The notes under the pieces are model-generated. The model was not told the DNA's origin. It did no database searches and saw only the letters and a list, made by a program, of their open reading frames with translations. From NCBI RefSeq assembly GCF_902499555.1, contig NZ_CABVMM010000002.1, positions 186,001 through 250,000 of the forward strand: 64,000 nt of DNA, read 5' to 3'. This document shows, piece after piece, positions 43,313 to 52,992 of this stretch; the stretch's first letter is position 1, and each line of letters begins with the position of its first letter. The DNA comes from Mesonia oceanica (GTDB lineage Bacteria > Bacteroidota > Bacteroidia > Flavobacteriales > Flavobacteriaceae). A program made the translations under genes and the position numbers.

Positions 43313-43957
43313 TTAAATCATCTTATGTTCTATGGCGTAGCGGGTTAATCCCGCTAAATTGCGTACTTCTAGTTTGTTAATTAGGTTTTTACGATAGCTT
43401 TCAATCGTGTGTTTACTTAAAAATAGGATATCTGCTATTTCCTGAGTGGTATGTTCTTTAGCAATTAATTGCAATACTTCTTTTTCTCTTTGGGTTAGCC
43501 TGACTTCTGAAGTCTTTCTACTATTGGTCATAGCTTGAACTAATATAGATTGAATATGAGTGGAAAAGTAATTTTCTCCTGCAAGTATCTGTCTGATGGC
43601 CTTTAGTAGTTCTTTTTGTTCGGCATTTTTAGAAAGGTAACCATTCACCTCATTTTCAGTTAAGGTTTTAATTTTGGCGCCGTCTTCGAGCATACTGATC
43701 ACTAAGGTTTTAATTCCGAAGAACTCTTTTTTGATATTCTTATTAAGTGCAATACCGTCCATTCCTGGCATATTAATATCTGTAATAAGTAAATCAATTT
43801 GCTCATTTTGATTGATTTTCAAATATTTTAAAACTTCTTCACCATTAGACGTGGTGTGTACGATATTCAAATCGTCTTCATGTTCTAAAATGCTTCGAAG
43901 GCCGTCCACAAACATTTTATGGTCATCGGCAATAATGATATTATAGACTGTTTTCAT
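43313..43957 (-). CDS. NarL/LuxR-family response regulator, second copy
   Basis: The 214-residue regulator has a receiver domain with IIADDHKMF, the phospho-Asp in LLITDINMPGMDG (about residue 58) and the conserved Lys in YLSKNAEQKEL. Its C-terminal LuxR HTH has LTQREKEVLQLIAKEHTTQE and LSKHTIESYRKNL. It is a clear paralogue of the regulator at 13192 but does not share the tail that was copied into the cassette array. It overlaps the kinase gene by 17 bp, so the pair is translationally coupled. It is the second candidate for binding the shared operators. Confidence 0.92.
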   Translation of the reverse strand: MKTVYNIIIADDHKMFVDGLRSILEHEDDLNIVHTTSNGEEVLKYLKINQNEQIDLLITDINMPGMDGIALNKNIKKEFFGIKTLVISMLEDGAKIKTLTENEVNGYLSKNAEQKELLKAIRQILAGENYFSTHIQSILVQAMTNSRKTSEVRLTQREKEVLQLIAKEHTTQEIADILFLSKHTIESYRKNLINKLEVRNLAGLTRYAIEHKMI

Positions 43958-45902
43958 TGTTTTTTATTACTGCTTCCTTTATTGGAATATGAATACTTAT
44001 TACTGTTCCTTTACCAGGATTGCTGTCGATAGATAAACTCCCTTGAAGTTCATCTATTCTACTTTTTAGGTTTTTTAATCCTATTCCTTCTGAATTATTT
44101 GGCAAAAATCCTATCCCGTCATCTTCATACATTAGGGAAAGGCTACTTTCTTCAGGAATATAATTTAATTGAATCATCACTTGATTGGCCTTTGCATGTT
44201 TATAAGCATTAGTGGTTAACTCTTTAATCATATTAAATAAAGCAACCTGAAGTTTTTTAGATAGTTGATTAATAGCCTCTTCTGGATAGGCATTAAAATA
44301 ATAGCTTTGATTTTCAGGCTCATTAAATTGATCCATGTAATTCTGAACGATGGGTACAAAAGCCTGCTCTTTAAATTCTTTAGGTAATAAACTATGGGAA
44401 ATTTCCCTTACCTGACTATAGGTACTGTCCAGCTGTTTTTTTACACTAATAGCAGTTTCCGTAGTTAAATCAAGCTTATTCATTTGAAGTTTAATCGCTG
44501 CAAGATTTCCGCCAATACTGTCGTGAAGTTCTTGGGCAATACGCTCACGCTCTTTTGTCTGTATTTTTAGGGAAGTTCTGGCCAGTTTTAACTCCTGTTC
44601 TTGTTGCAAGCTTTGCATCTCTTTACGGTTTAAATCTTCCTGTTGCCTGTTGAGTTCACTTTGTGCCTGTAATTTTTGGTAGTATACTACGAGTAATAAA
44701 ATAATAGGAATGAGAATGATTAAAAAACCAATTAAAACTGCGTTTTTGATCGTACGTTGTTTGTCGATTTCTATTTGATCTTTCAGCTTAGCCTCTTGGA
44801 GTTTCATAATTTCTTTCTCCTTTTCTAAGCTTTTATATTTTTCTTCTAATTCTCTAACCTGGCGTTCATTTTGCTGTGAAGCTATTGTTTTATTTACAGC
44901 TTCATATTGCGTCATTAAATTAAAAGCATTTTTAAAATCTTTTTTGGCAAGGTAAAGATCAACAAGTGCTCGATTTACTCTCTTTTGTAATTCTAGACGA
45001 TTCCACGATACCGTATTTATATAGGCAGTGCTTAGCGCAATTTCTGCAGCTTCATAATTTTGTTCTTTTAAGTAGATATAGCCTTCATTTAGCACCGCGT
45101 GGATATAAAAACCATAGTAGCTTTTTTCCAGACATTCTTTTTTTATTTGCTGAAAAATTGTTAGAGATTCTTTAGAGGTATAGTTTTCAGATTGCAGTCT
45201 GGCAAGGTTTAATTGTATGCGATAGGATAGTTTATCAAGTTTTTTTATAACCGGTAATTCTAAAACTTTAGTGTAGGTAGCTGTTGCTAAATCCCATTCA
45301 TTATTTCTATATTGAAAATCTGCAAGAGCAGTAAGAACCAAAGCTTTTAAATTGTCATTGGCATGTTTATTCTGCAAAAGCTCATCTATAATTTCTTTCG
45401 CTTTCTGTAACTCTTCTTTTTGTAAATAGGTTTCAGCTAAGCCTAATTTCAAATACATGGAAATAGGTTTGTTTTTAGCTATTTTTAAATTTTCTAGTCC
45501 TTGTATATAAGTAGCAATAGCTTCTTCCAACAATCCCATCTTCCTTTTAGCAAGGGCTTCGTAATAAATTCCGCGGTAGTTATAATATTTGTAGTCTGGA
45601 CTGGTAGTGGGTAATTCTTTAATTGTTTTTTGCAGACGCTCACCATATACTATTAAAGAGTCGGCCAAATCTGTTTTGTCAAATACTTGAGCGATGGTAT
45701 CCAGGTATGCCAGCCGTTGTTCGGTGCTTTTAGCATTCTCTAAATTTTGATAAAAATAACTATCTACCTCATTGGGAATTTCAGTAAAAGCTTTGAAATT
45801 AGAATAATCCTGCGCTTGCGCCTGGATAATTATTAAGAAAGAAAATAAAAAGTATACCAGCCTTTGGAAGGACATAAAATTGACCCTTTTTAGAGCTTGC
45901 AA
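43941..45902 (-). CDS. TPR sensor histidine kinase, second copy
   Basis: The 653-residue kinase matches the architecture of the one at 11222. It has a signal peptide (ending near IQAQAQ), TPR repeats over about residues 60-330, a coiled coil, one membrane helix near residues 383-405 (NAVLIGFLIILIPIILLLV), and a HisKA_3 box with ERIAQELHDSIGGNLAAIKL. The ATPase motifs NAYKHAKANQVMIQL, YEDDGIGF and GIGLKNLKSRIDEL follow. It probably senses an envelope state and phosphorylates the adjoining regulator. Confidence 0.92.
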   Translation of the reverse strand: MQALKRVNFMSFQRLVYFLFSFLIIIQAQAQDYSNFKAFTEIPNEVDSYFYQNLENAKSTEQRLAYLDTIAQVFDKTDLADSLIVYGERLQKTIKELPTTSPDYKYYNYRGIYYEALAKRKMGLLEEAIATYIQGLENLKIAKNKPISMYLKLGLAETYLQKEELQKAKEIIDELLQNKHANDNLKALVLTALADFQYRNNEWDLATATYTKVLELPVIKKLDKLSYRIQLNLARLQSENYTSKESLTIFQQIKKECLEKSYYGFYIHAVLNEGYIYLKEQNYEAAEIALSTAYINTVSWNRLELQKRVNRALVDLYLAKKDFKNAFNLMTQYEAVNKTIASQQNERQVRELEEKYKSLEKEKEIMKLQEAKLKDQIEIDKQRTIKNAVLIGFLIILIPIILLLVVYYQKLQAQSELNRQQEDLNRKEMQSLQQEQELKLARTSLKIQTKERERIAQELHDSIGGNLAAIKLQMNKLDLTTETAISVKKQLDSTYSQVREISHSLLPKEFKEQAFVPIVQNYMDQFNEPENQSYYFNAYPEEAINQLSKKLQVALFNMIKELTTNAYKHAKANQVMIQLNYIPEESSLSLMYEDDGIGFLPNNSEGIGLKNLKSRIDELQGSLSIDSNPGKGTVISIHIPIKEAVIKNNENSL

Positions 45903-45958
45903 AAATACGACTTATAGAAAATACAAAAGCCTTATTTGTTATAAAAAATCCTTAAAAA

Positions 45959-46003
45959 CCCTGAATTCAGGGAGTTTTTCGAGAAGTCTCAACAGTATCT
46001 TTC
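45959..46003 (+). promoter_or_regulatory. Perfect regulon operator plus -7 box
   Basis: CCCTGAATTCAGGG (45959-45972) is a perfect 14-bp palindrome and defines the consensus. TATCTTTC at 45996-46003 matches the -7 box at five of six fixed positions and starts 24 bases after the operator. Because the site is symmetrical and lies 57 bp from the kinase start on the other strand, it may also regulate the kinase/regulator pair. Confidence 0.75.
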
Positions 46004-46032
46004 ACCTCGTATTTTAATTTGATAGAAATCTT

Positions 46033-46626
46033 ATGAACGGACAATTTAAAACGAAAGGATTTGATAAGGAACAGCTTAAAGATTTTTCGAGCGATCTTAA
46101 AAGACAAGGTTTGTTATTCGATATACGCTGGAAAAAGAATCATAAAATTGTAAAAGAAACCAGTGACAAAGCCAATGTACTTTTATTAGAAATTGAAGGT
46201 AAATGGTTTTTTAAACAGATAGGGAATAAAGGATTGATACGTCTAAAATATCTTGATGATCAGCAAAAGAAAATTCTATTGAAAGTTTTGGGAGAATATC
46301 ACTTTTATTCTGAACCAAAATGGGAGTTAGGAATAGCGATGGTAATATTTTATCTTGTAGTAGAATATTATATTAGTGCAGCCCAACAAATGGATTGGCT
46401 GATGCCTTTTATTATGGTTTGTACGCTGCTGGTTCTTCTATTCCTGTGGGTAGCTTATTTGAGGGCTCAGGAAAAATTAAGTGAAAAAATGTATAAACTT
46501 AGTATGATTTTTGGTCTGCCAGCTTATGCTTTAACGGCTATAGGTTCATTATTAGCCTTGCCGCTTTACAACTGTATTTTACGATATCATTTAAAATTCA
46601 AAATATTGAATAACTCAACTATCTAA
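46033..46626 (+). CDS. Membrane protein of unknown function, 197 residues
   Basis: The N-terminal 90 residues are soluble and basic (FKTKGFDKEQLKDFSSDLKR). Three membrane segments follow (about residues 98-118, 122-145, 160-182). The middle has a Gln-Met-Asp-Trp pair between the first two helices. No family is recognised. It stands alone with the best operator in the window, diverging from the kinase gene, so it is a core regulon member. Confidence 0.75.
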   Translation: MNGQFKTKGFDKEQLKDFSSDLKRQGLLFDIRWKKNHKIVKETSDKANVLLLEIEGKWFFKQIGNKGLIRLKYLDDQQKKILLKVLGEYHFYSEPKWELGIAMVIFYLVVEYYISAAQQMDWLMPFIMVCTLLVLLFLWVAYLRAQEKLSEKMYKLSMIFGLPAYALTAIGSLLALPLYNCILRYHLKFKILNNSTI

Positions 46627-46790
46627 AATATGAGAGTAAGCAATTAATAGGGGAGGAAGAGGAGTTGTTACGATAGAAAGTTTAAAGGAATTAATTAAAA
46701 AATATAACATAGTCCCCAACAATTAGGATTGATCTCTTTTTTCTCTTTTATTTATGAAAGTTTATTGTTTTAAGATTAAGATACAAAAAA

Positions 46791-46817
46791 AGCCAATAAT
46801 CTAAATGATTATTGGCT
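46791..46817 (+). terminator. Hairpin terminator-like structure
   Basis: AGCCAATAATC and GATTATTGGCT form a perfect 11-bp stem with a 5-base loop, preceded by seven A and followed by TTTATA. It could end transcription from the 46033 gene and, in the other direction, from the copper island. Confidence 0.6.
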
Positions 46818-46820
46818 TTA

Positions 46821-46918
46821 TATTGTCGGGGTGGCAGAACTAACTTGCCACTAGACAATATTTTAATAACCAGACACTTATATTGTTTCAATAAAATCAG
46901 GTAACCGAATAGGTAACC
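46821..46918. other. Possible attachment-site remnant at the edge of the copper island
   Basis: The word TATTGTCGGGGTGGCAG (46821-46837) and TTGCCACTAGACAATA are imperfect inverted copies. The first resembles the 3' end of a tRNA read backwards. About 65 bp on, GGTAACC occurs twice (46900 and 46912) with a 5-bp gap, like paired recombinase arm sites. No tRNA body or integrase is present, so this is a suggestion based on position and words. The 500-bp interval 46627-47125 has no gene. Confidence 0.35.
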
Positions 46919-47125
46919 TTTGCACCGATTTTATTCGTGAAAGCAAAGATATATGAATATTGGAATATAAACACGAACAAATCCTATCATATTTAATTTC
47001 AATAAGCTCTTTTTACAAAAAACTGATTTTCAATATAATAAAAAAATAGTTAATTTTGTTTCTTGATCTTCCAAGGTAAAAGAGCCTATCAAAATTTTCC
47101 AGACAGCCACAAACCCTTTGAATTT

Positions 47126-47338
47126 TTAAGCAATTTTCTCAGCTTTAAATCCAATCTTCTTTAAAGTGGTCTCTATATCTTCATCGGTAGCACCATTACT
47201 TTCCACAGTTAAGATTTTATCGGGGTTATCGGTATCCACTTCCCATCTTTCAACACCGTCTTGCTTGTTTAAAAAAGGGGTTACTTTTGATACACAACCA
47301 CCACAATTGATATTTGTTTTAAATTTTAAAGTTTTCAT
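47126..47338 (-). CDS. copZ: HMA-domain copper chaperone (CopZ-like)
   Basis: The 70-residue protein is a single ferredoxin-like heavy-metal-associated domain. The metal motif is NCGGC (Cys near residues 12 and 15), in the loop after the first strand (LKFKTNINCGGC). The acidic surface fits a partner that delivers Cu(I) to the ATPase encoded 23 bp upstream. The motif departs from the usual MxCxxC by having Asn before the first Cys. Confidence 0.85.
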   Translation of the reverse strand: MKTLKFKTNINCGGCVSKVTPFLNKQDGVERWEVDTDNPDKILTVESNGATDEDIETTLKKIGFKAEKIA

Positions 47339-47361
47339 TGTTTCTGAATTTATAATTAATA

Positions 47362-49623
47362 TTAAAGTTTTACTCGTTTCAGTCTTAAGCTATTTGCAAC
47401 TACAGATACGCTGCTAAATGCCATTGCTGCACCTGCAATCATAGGGTCTAATAAAAATCCATTTACGGGATAAAGTACTCCTGCGGCTATTGGAATACCA
47501 ATGATGTTGTAAATAAATGCCCAGAACAAGTTCTGACGTATGCCCAAAACGGTTCTTTTTGACAGTTCCAATGCTTTGGGTATGGATTGCAAATCTGACG
47601 TTATCAATGTCATTTTTGCCACGTCCATAGCTATATCCGAACCTTTACCCATAGCGATACTCACATTGGCCTGTGCCAAAGCGTGGGAATCATTGATACC
47701 ATCGCCAACCATAGCTACTATCTTTCCGTCGGCTTGTAACTTTTCAACGAAACCTGCTTTCTCTGAGGGCATTACTTCTCCTTGATAATTTGTTATTCCT
47801 ACTTGTTTTGCGACAGCTGAGGCAGTTTTATTATTATCTCCAGTAAGCATATAGACCTGGATGCCTCGTTCTTGAAGCGTTGTTATGGCCTTTTTCGAAG
47901 TTTCCTTAATCTTGTCTGCAATAGCGAGTATCGCCAGAACTTGTTTTTCATTACTAAAGAAAATGACTGTTTTTGCTTGCTCTTCAAGACTTTCTGCTGT
48001 TTGCCTTAAGGAAGCGCTGATTTGAATATTTTTATCGACCATTAGCTTATGGTTGCCCACATAATATTTTGAACCATTTTCTGTTTGAGCTTTTACGCCT
48101 TTTCCTGTAATACTTTCAAAAGAAGCAATTTCAGTTTTTTCAATCTTTTCATCTTTAAAGTGGTTGACTACTGCTTCTGCCAGAGGATGTTCCGATTGTG
48201 ATTCGATAGTCAAAAGAATTTCCTTGTATTCATTTTGGTTTTCAAGCTTATCCTTCCAATGTACGTTTGTTACCACTGGTTTTCCTTCGGTAATCGTACC
48301 GGTTTTATCAAGAATGACAGCATTCACTTTATGACCCAGTTCTAAACTTTCAGCATCTTTTATAAGAATATTATTTTCAGCTCCTTTGCCAATACCGACC
48401 ATTATAGCGGTAGGTGTTGCCAAGCCCAAGGCACAAGGACAAGCGATAACCAATACGGCTACAGAAGTTAATAAGGCTTGTGAAAATGCATTATCGCCTC
48501 CAACCGACATCCAAACAATGAAAGTAATGATAGAAATAACCAATACGACAGGAACAAATATTCCGGCAATCTTATCGACCAGTTTTTGGACAGGTGCTTT
48601 GCTGCCTTGCGCTTGCTGAACCATTTTAATGATTTGTGACAGCAAGGTTTCTCCACCTACTTTTTCGGCTGTAAATTGAAAACTCCCTTTTTGGTTTACC
48701 GTGCCCGCAAATACCTTTTCATCCTTTATTTTTTCAACTGGAACAGGTTCTCCCGTAATCATACTTTCATCTACGTAAGAATTTCCTTTGGAAACTTCGC
48801 CGTCCACAGGAATCTTTTCTCCCGGACGAACCAATATGGTCTGACCAACTTGCACAGACGAAATAGGAATTTCTTTTTCTTCCCCATTCTCAATAATTTT
48901 TAGCGTTTTGGGTTGTAATCCCATAAGCTTTTTAATGGCCGAAGAGGTGTTTGATTTTGCCTTTTCCTCCAATAGTTTTCCTAAAGAAATAAATGTAATA
49001 ATTACAGTAGCAGCTTCGTAATACACGTGAGGCTCAATACCACGGCTCAACCAAAATTCAGGAAAAAAAGTATTGAATACACTAAAGAGAAAAGCGATTC
49101 CGGTACTCAAAGCTACCAAGGTGTCCATATTCGCTTTACCGTGTTTGGCTTGCTTGAAAGCATTGATGAAAAAGCTACGACCGAACCAAAAAAGAATTGG
49201 AAAGGTCAGTACCAAAGAAATCCATTTACCTGGTTCCCATTGCATATAGAACATACCCAATACAAAAATGGGTAGCGTAAGAATAGCCGACCAAATAGTA
49301 CGGCTTTTTATATCTTGATAATGTTTTTGCTGTAGTTCTTGTTGAACTTCCGAAGGATTCTCCGCATCAATGATAATGTCATAACCCACTTCGCGAAGTG
49401 CGTTTTGAAGTTGATTAGGGCTCAACCCCTTTTCATATTCTACGAGAACAGAACTGCTGGCAAAATTCACACTCGCCCTGTTCACCCCTTCCGTATGTAA
49501 AAGAATAGACTCTACACTAGAGGCACAAGCTGCACAGGTCATTCCCGTTACCGGAAAGGAGTTTTTTATGCCTGGGTTCGTTTTCTCTTTTTTCTGGTGT
49601 TCAAATACATTTACTGCTTCCAT
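47362..49623 (-). CDS. copA: Copper-exporting P1B-type ATPase (CopA)
   Basis: The 753-residue ATPase has one N-terminal HMA domain ([16 protein letters not shown] near residue 25). Eight membrane helices include the transmembrane metal motif [13 protein letters not shown] (near residue 400). The phosphorylation site is DKTGTITEG (near residue 437), and the ATP-binding part has SEHPLAEAV and [12 protein letters not shown]. The final metal helix has the Asn/Tyr and Met-Ser pattern of Cu(I) pumps ([26 protein letters not shown]). It moves Cu(I) from cytoplasm to periplasm, where the multicopper oxidase and Cus system continue detoxification. Confidence 0.95.
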   Translation of the reverse strand: MEAVNVFEHQKKEKTNPGIKNSFPVTGMTCAACASSVESILLHTEGVNRASVNFASSSVLVEYEKGLSPNQLQNALREVGYDIIIDAENPSEVQQELQQKHYQDIKSRTIWSAILTLPIFVLGMFYMQWEPGKWISLVLTFPILFWFGRSFFINAFKQAKHGKANMDTLVALSTGIAFLFSVFNTFFPEFWLSRGIEPHVYYEAATVIITFISLGKLLEEKAKSNTSSAIKKLMGLQPKTLKIIENGEEKEIPISSVQVGQTILVRPGEKIPVDGEVSKGNSYVDESMITGEPVPVEKIKDEKVFAGTVNQKGSFQFTAEKVGGETLLSQIIKMVQQAQGSKAPVQKLVDKIAGIFVPVVLVISIITFIVWMSVGGDNAFSQALLTSVAVLVIACPCALGLATPTAIMVGIGKGAENNILIKDAESLELGHKVNAVILDKTGTITEGKPVVTNVHWKDKLENQNEYKEILLTIESQSEHPLAEAVVNHFKDEKIEKTEIASFESITGKGVKAQTENGSKYYVGNHKLMVDKNIQISASLRQTAESLEEQAKTVIFFSNEKQVLAILAIADKIKETSKKAITTLQERGIQVYMLTGDNNKTASAVAKQVGITNYQGEVMPSEKAGFVEKLQADGKIVAMVGDGINDSHALAQANVSIAMGKGSDIAMDVAKMTLITSDLQSIPKALELSKRTVLGIRQNLFWAFIYNIIGIPIAAGVLYPVNGFLLDPMIAGAAMAFSSVSVVANSLRLKRVKL

Positions 49624-49728
49624 AGACTGTTTGATCTTGTTTGATACAAATTTCGAAAGATAACAGGCTTGAAGTATTATGGAATGGGCTGAATGATTTG
49701 TAATATTTTCAGATTAATGGATTTAATT

Positions 49729-50295
49729 CTACACCTCATCCAAATTCTTTCGGTTTTTGTTTGTAGAATTTTTGAAATGTGTAGGTGTCATCCCCGTAAT
49801 TTTTTTAAATTGATTGCTTAAATATGCAACGCTGCTATAGCTCATTTGAAATGCAATTTCGCTTAAACTCAATTCATTATATACAATAAGTTCCTTTACG
49901 CGTTCGATCTTTTGGTTGATGATATACTGCTCAAACGTAATACTCTCTACAGCAGAGAATAAGGAGCTAAGATATTTATAATCCAGATACAATTTCCCAC
50001 TAATATACTCTGGCCATTTTATATCGAGTGCCTCGTTAGAGTGATGGATTTTATCCACCACCAAACTTTTCATTTGTTCAATGAGTTGACTTTTTCTATC
50101 ATTAACCAAACTGAACCCTTCATTTTGAAATTCCACGGACAATAAACTTTTATTTTTAGGGCTCAGCTCATTTGACAAAGCTACTTCACCCAACTCTATA
50201 GTATTGTATTCAATATTCAATTTGTTCAAAATACGGGATACAGAACTTATACATCTGGGGCACACCATATTTTTTATATAAAGGATATTGGGCAT
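49729..50295 (-). CDS. HMA-AraC fusion regulator, copy 1
   Basis: This 188-residue protein joins a short N-terminal HMA-like segment with a CxxC motif (YIKNMVCPRCISSV, Cys near residues 12 and 15) to a C-terminal AraC-type DNA-binding domain (SLSEIAFQMSYSSVAYLSNQ, KKITGMTPTHFKN). The CxxC end suggests direct Cu(I) sensing by a one-component regulator. There is no sensor kinase such as CusS in the visible island. A paralogue is encoded at 59444. Likely targets are the neighbouring efflux genes. Confidence 0.82.
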   Translation of the reverse strand: MPNILYIKNMVCPRCISSVSRILNKLNIEYNTIELGEVALSNELSPKNKSLLSVEFQNEGFSLVNDRKSQLIEQMKSLVVDKIHHSNEALDIKWPEYISGKLYLDYKYLSSLFSAVESITFEQYIINQKIERVKELIVYNELSLSEIAFQMSYSSVAYLSNQFKKITGMTPTHFKNSTNKNRKNLDEV

Positions 50296-50332
50296 ATTGT
50301 GGATTTCATATATTAGAATGGATTCTCACGCC

Positions 50333-50482
50333 TTAAAAACTAACAAAGATGGCAGCAATCAAGGCCGTTATAAAAATAATAACCATAGCAAGAATACCAT
50401 AAATTTTATCCTTTTTCGTAATGGTGTTATTGCTGGTTTTTATGTCTTTTCTGCTTTTATTTTTTCTCCTATTTTCACTCAT
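50333..50482 (-). CDS. Tiny single-span membrane protein, 49 residues
   Basis: I translated this by hand from ATG 50482; it is absent from longer-ORF lists because of its size. The N-terminal half is very basic (MSENRRKNKSRKDIKTSNNT). A membrane helix follows (IYGILAMVIIFITALIAAIF) with a short tail. Its position between the AraC gene and the CusB gene, on the same strand, suggests an accessory membrane subunit. The function is unknown. The codon use looks coding and the TAA is clean. Confidence 0.6.
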   Translation of the reverse strand: MSENRRKNKSRKDIKTSNNTITKKDKIYGILAMVIIFITALIAAIFVSF

Positions 50483-50544
50483 ATTCTTTCTCTAATTTTC
50501 AAGTAGAAAATGGCTTTATTTTTGGAAATTTACTGTGGAAATAA

Positions 50545-52359
50545 CTACTCAAATGTATCCCTAACCTCGCCACAGGTCAACATAGCTTGTCCATAATATG
50601 GATTTTGGATTTCTTTTTCTAAACTCAACCAATAAGCTCCCTTGTTACTATTGGCCATTGGACAAAATTGGCTGTAAGCCTTTTGGTTTACGCCAAAGAG
50701 TTGAACACTGCTTATCATATGGGCAGATAAATGTTTAAAGTGATCCCTTTGTTTTTTGATATCTGAAGAAAGGGAAATAGCATCTGTTGAGGACTTTAAT
50801 TCCTTTTGAATGGCCATCCAGTGCTTGTGCGCTTTTTCATCTTCCAATAATTTCATATCCACCTTGCTCAGACTTTTTTCTACCCGTTCAGCAGCTTGCT
50901 GTGCGTTTTTCGCATTATCATTTACTAAGGCATTTTTCAAATCAATATAGCCATCAAAAACCTGCTCTACCTGCTTTTGAAACTTGGCAGGAACATCTAT
51001 TCTTTCGTTCATTTTCGTATGGTCAATGCTATTACCAGTGGCTTCGGTGTTTGCTTGCTGCATCCCAGTATGTCCTTCGTGCCCTGTCATTGTCTTGCCA
51101 CCTTCTTGATTCATCATTGATTTTTTACCACTTAACTGTGCAGCGGCATCCACGGTAAACGTTCCATTGGTCACGATTACATCTCCATCTTCCAATCCGC
51201 TTGTTATAGAATAGGTTTCCCCGTTTCTGTTACCTATCGTCACTTCACGCATTTCAAAGATAGGTTCGTCGGGATCGGTTTTTACATACACCAATGAACG
51301 TTCCCCTGTCCACATTACCGCGCTTGCTGGAACAAGAAGCTGTTCTTCACCAGAAGGCTCAATACCTTCAAATTTACCTGTAACGAACATTCCTGGCTTC
51401 AAGAGGTTGTTTTTATTTTGTATAGTAGCCCTTACCGTTACTATTCTGGTTTGGGTGTTTAATACCGGGTCAATAAAAGATATTTTCGCATCAAATTCTT
51501 TATTGGGATAGGCATTGGTGGTCATTTTTATTTCCTGCCCTTTTTCAAATTGTGAAATTTGATTTTCGTAGGCATCAAACTCTGCCCAGACCGTATTTAG
51601 GTTGTTCAATTTTAAAATGGGCTGCCCCTGTTTTACGTAATCGCCCTCTTCCGCCATTTTTTCGGAAACTGTTCCGGAAACCGTGGCATAAATGGGGAAA
51701 TTTTCACGAACTTCTCCAGATTCTTCGATGCTGTTGATCTGGCTTTCTGAAAGTTTCCAGAGCTTCAATTTATTCCGTACGGATTTATAAAGTGCGGGCT
51801 GGCTTTCTTTAAGGGAAGCCGTGGTAATGAGTTCTTGTTGGGCAGCAACAAGATTAGGCGAGTAGATTGTTGCCAAAAGCTGCCCTTTGCGAACTTCTTG
51901 TCCTTCATAATTTACATTTAGGCGTTCAATCCTCCCATCAAAATAACTGGCCTGTACTGCACTCGCTTCTTCGTTTTCCACGATTTTACCGGATAAAGAC
52001 GTAACATTTCCATTTTCGCCTACAGCATTACCAACTACATTGGTTTGAATATTGGCCAGTGCCATTGCGTTTTTGGTCATTTTAATTTCATTTGCAGATA
52101 GGCCATCAGCTCCAGATTCGGCCGGGATAAGTTCCATTCCACAAATAGGGCAATCTCCCGGTTCCGGTTGCATAATCTGTGGGTGCATTGAACACGTCCA
52201 CATTTGATTGGCGGTTTCGCCAGAATGATCGTGAGTATTGGACACCTCGGATACGTCCTTACTAGCCGTAGATTCATCCACCGGCTTCCCGAAAATTAGG
52301 TATCCTGCCAATAGGCCCACAATACCTGCGATACTTATGTATAAAAATTTCTTGTTCAT
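50545..52359 (-). CDS. cusB: CusB-type efflux adaptor with HMBD and DUF3347 domains
   Basis: The 604-residue protein starts with a membrane-anchor signal (SIAGIVGLLAGYLIFG). A heavy-metal-binding domain comes next (MWTCSMHPQIMQPEPGDCPI, then CGMELIP), followed by the hairpin and beta-barrel adaptor core (about residues 90-410). A linker rich in Met and His (GKTMTGHEGHTGMQQ) leads to a C-terminal DUF3347 domain (about residues 465-600). It should connect the RND pump CusA to the outer-membrane channel CusC and funnel periplasmic Cu(I)/Ag(I). The same strand carries all three parts, although cusC and cusA are 8 kb away. Confidence 0.92.
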   Translation of the reverse strand: MNKKFLYISIAGIVGLLAGYLIFGKPVDESTASKDVSEVSNTHDHSGETANQMWTCSMHPQIMQPEPGDCPICGMELIPAESGADGLSANEIKMTKNAMALANIQTNVVGNAVGENGNVTSLSGKIVENEEASAVQASYFDGRIERLNVNYEGQEVRKGQLLATIYSPNLVAAQQELITTASLKESQPALYKSVRNKLKLWKLSESQINSIEESGEVRENFPIYATVSGTVSEKMAEEGDYVKQGQPILKLNNLNTVWAEFDAYENQISQFEKGQEIKMTTNAYPNKEFDAKISFIDPVLNTQTRIVTVRATIQNKNNLLKPGMFVTGKFEGIEPSGEEQLLVPASAVMWTGERSLVYVKTDPDEPIFEMREVTIGNRNGETYSITSGLEDGDVIVTNGTFTVDAAAQLSGKKSMMNQEGGKTMTGHEGHTGMQQANTEATGNSIDHTKMNERIDVPAKFQKQVEQVFDGYIDLKNALVNDNAKNAQQAAERVEKSLSKVDMKLLEDEKAHKHWMAIQKELKSSTDAISLSSDIKKQRDHFKHLSAHMISSVQLFGVNQKAYSQFCPMANSNKGAYWLSLEKEIQNPYYGQAMLTCGEVRDTFE

Positions 52360-52384
52360 AACATATAAAATTAAATCTGTTTAT

Positions 52385-52876
52385 TTACTTCTTGTTTTCT
52401 AATCGTTTGATATACTGTTTCATTTCAGCAATTTCCTTTTCCTGAGCCTTAATGATTTCATCCGCCAATTTTCGTACTTCCGGATCTTTTATATCGGCTC
52501 GCTTGCTGGTCAAAATGGCTATGGAATGATGCGGGATCATTGCCTTCATATATAAAACGTCTCCAATGATGGGGGCCTGGGCTCTTACCAAGCCAAAAGC
52601 ACCCGCAAACAGAATCGCGCTTCCCGCAAGTATCGCGATGTTCTTTTTCTTGTTTTGATACATTTTTCGCATAAAGAACCACATAATGACCGCCATACAG
52701 GCTATTCCCAAACAGGTCATATAAAATCTGGTAAGACTAAAATACACGTGGTCTATTTCGTATGTATTGAGATACATTGTGACGTACATAGCGATAAAGG
52801 AAAGACCAAGCATAGCTATAAACCTGCTATAATTACTTTTTTTTATTCCATCTTGTTTTTTTTCTGTTGACTTCAT
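52385..52876 (-). CDS. DUF305 membrane protein (copper-related)
   Basis: The 163-residue protein has three membrane helices near residues 17-37, 50-67 and 78-97. A C-terminal DUF305 segment follows with KAMIPHHSIAILTSKRADI and a final helix (AQEKEIAEMKQYIKRL). DUF305 domains bind copper through His and Met and often accompany Cus genes. The shared upstream word TTAGGGTCTATT links its promoter to that of the gene at 55751. Confidence 0.88.
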   Translation of the reverse strand: MKSTEKKQDGIKKSNYSRFIAMLGLSFIAMYVTMYLNTYEIDHVYFSLTRFYMTCLGIACMAVIMWFFMRKMYQNKKKNIAILAGSAILFAGAFGLVRAQAPIIGDVLYMKAMIPHHSIAILTSKRADIKDPEVRKLADEIIKAQEKEIAEMKQYIKRLENKK

Positions 52877-52917
52877 TTTTTTATTTTTTTTGATTGATAA
52901 TTGTTAAGTCTTTTTAC

Positions 52918-52929
52918 TTAGGGTCTATT
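52918..52929 (-). promoter_or_regulatory. Candidate copper-unit operator word
   Basis: TTAGGGTCTATT on the plus strand lies 42 bp ahead of the DUF305 start. The identical 12-mer appears 56 bp ahead of the DUF3347 lipoprotein gene (56406-56417). A 12-base identity at matching places is suggestive but rests on only two sites. Confidence 0.35.
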
Positions 52930-52992
52930 TAAATTGATAATCTTTTTCTTTTGACTACCATTTTGTTAATGATTACTCCTTTAATTTCAATC

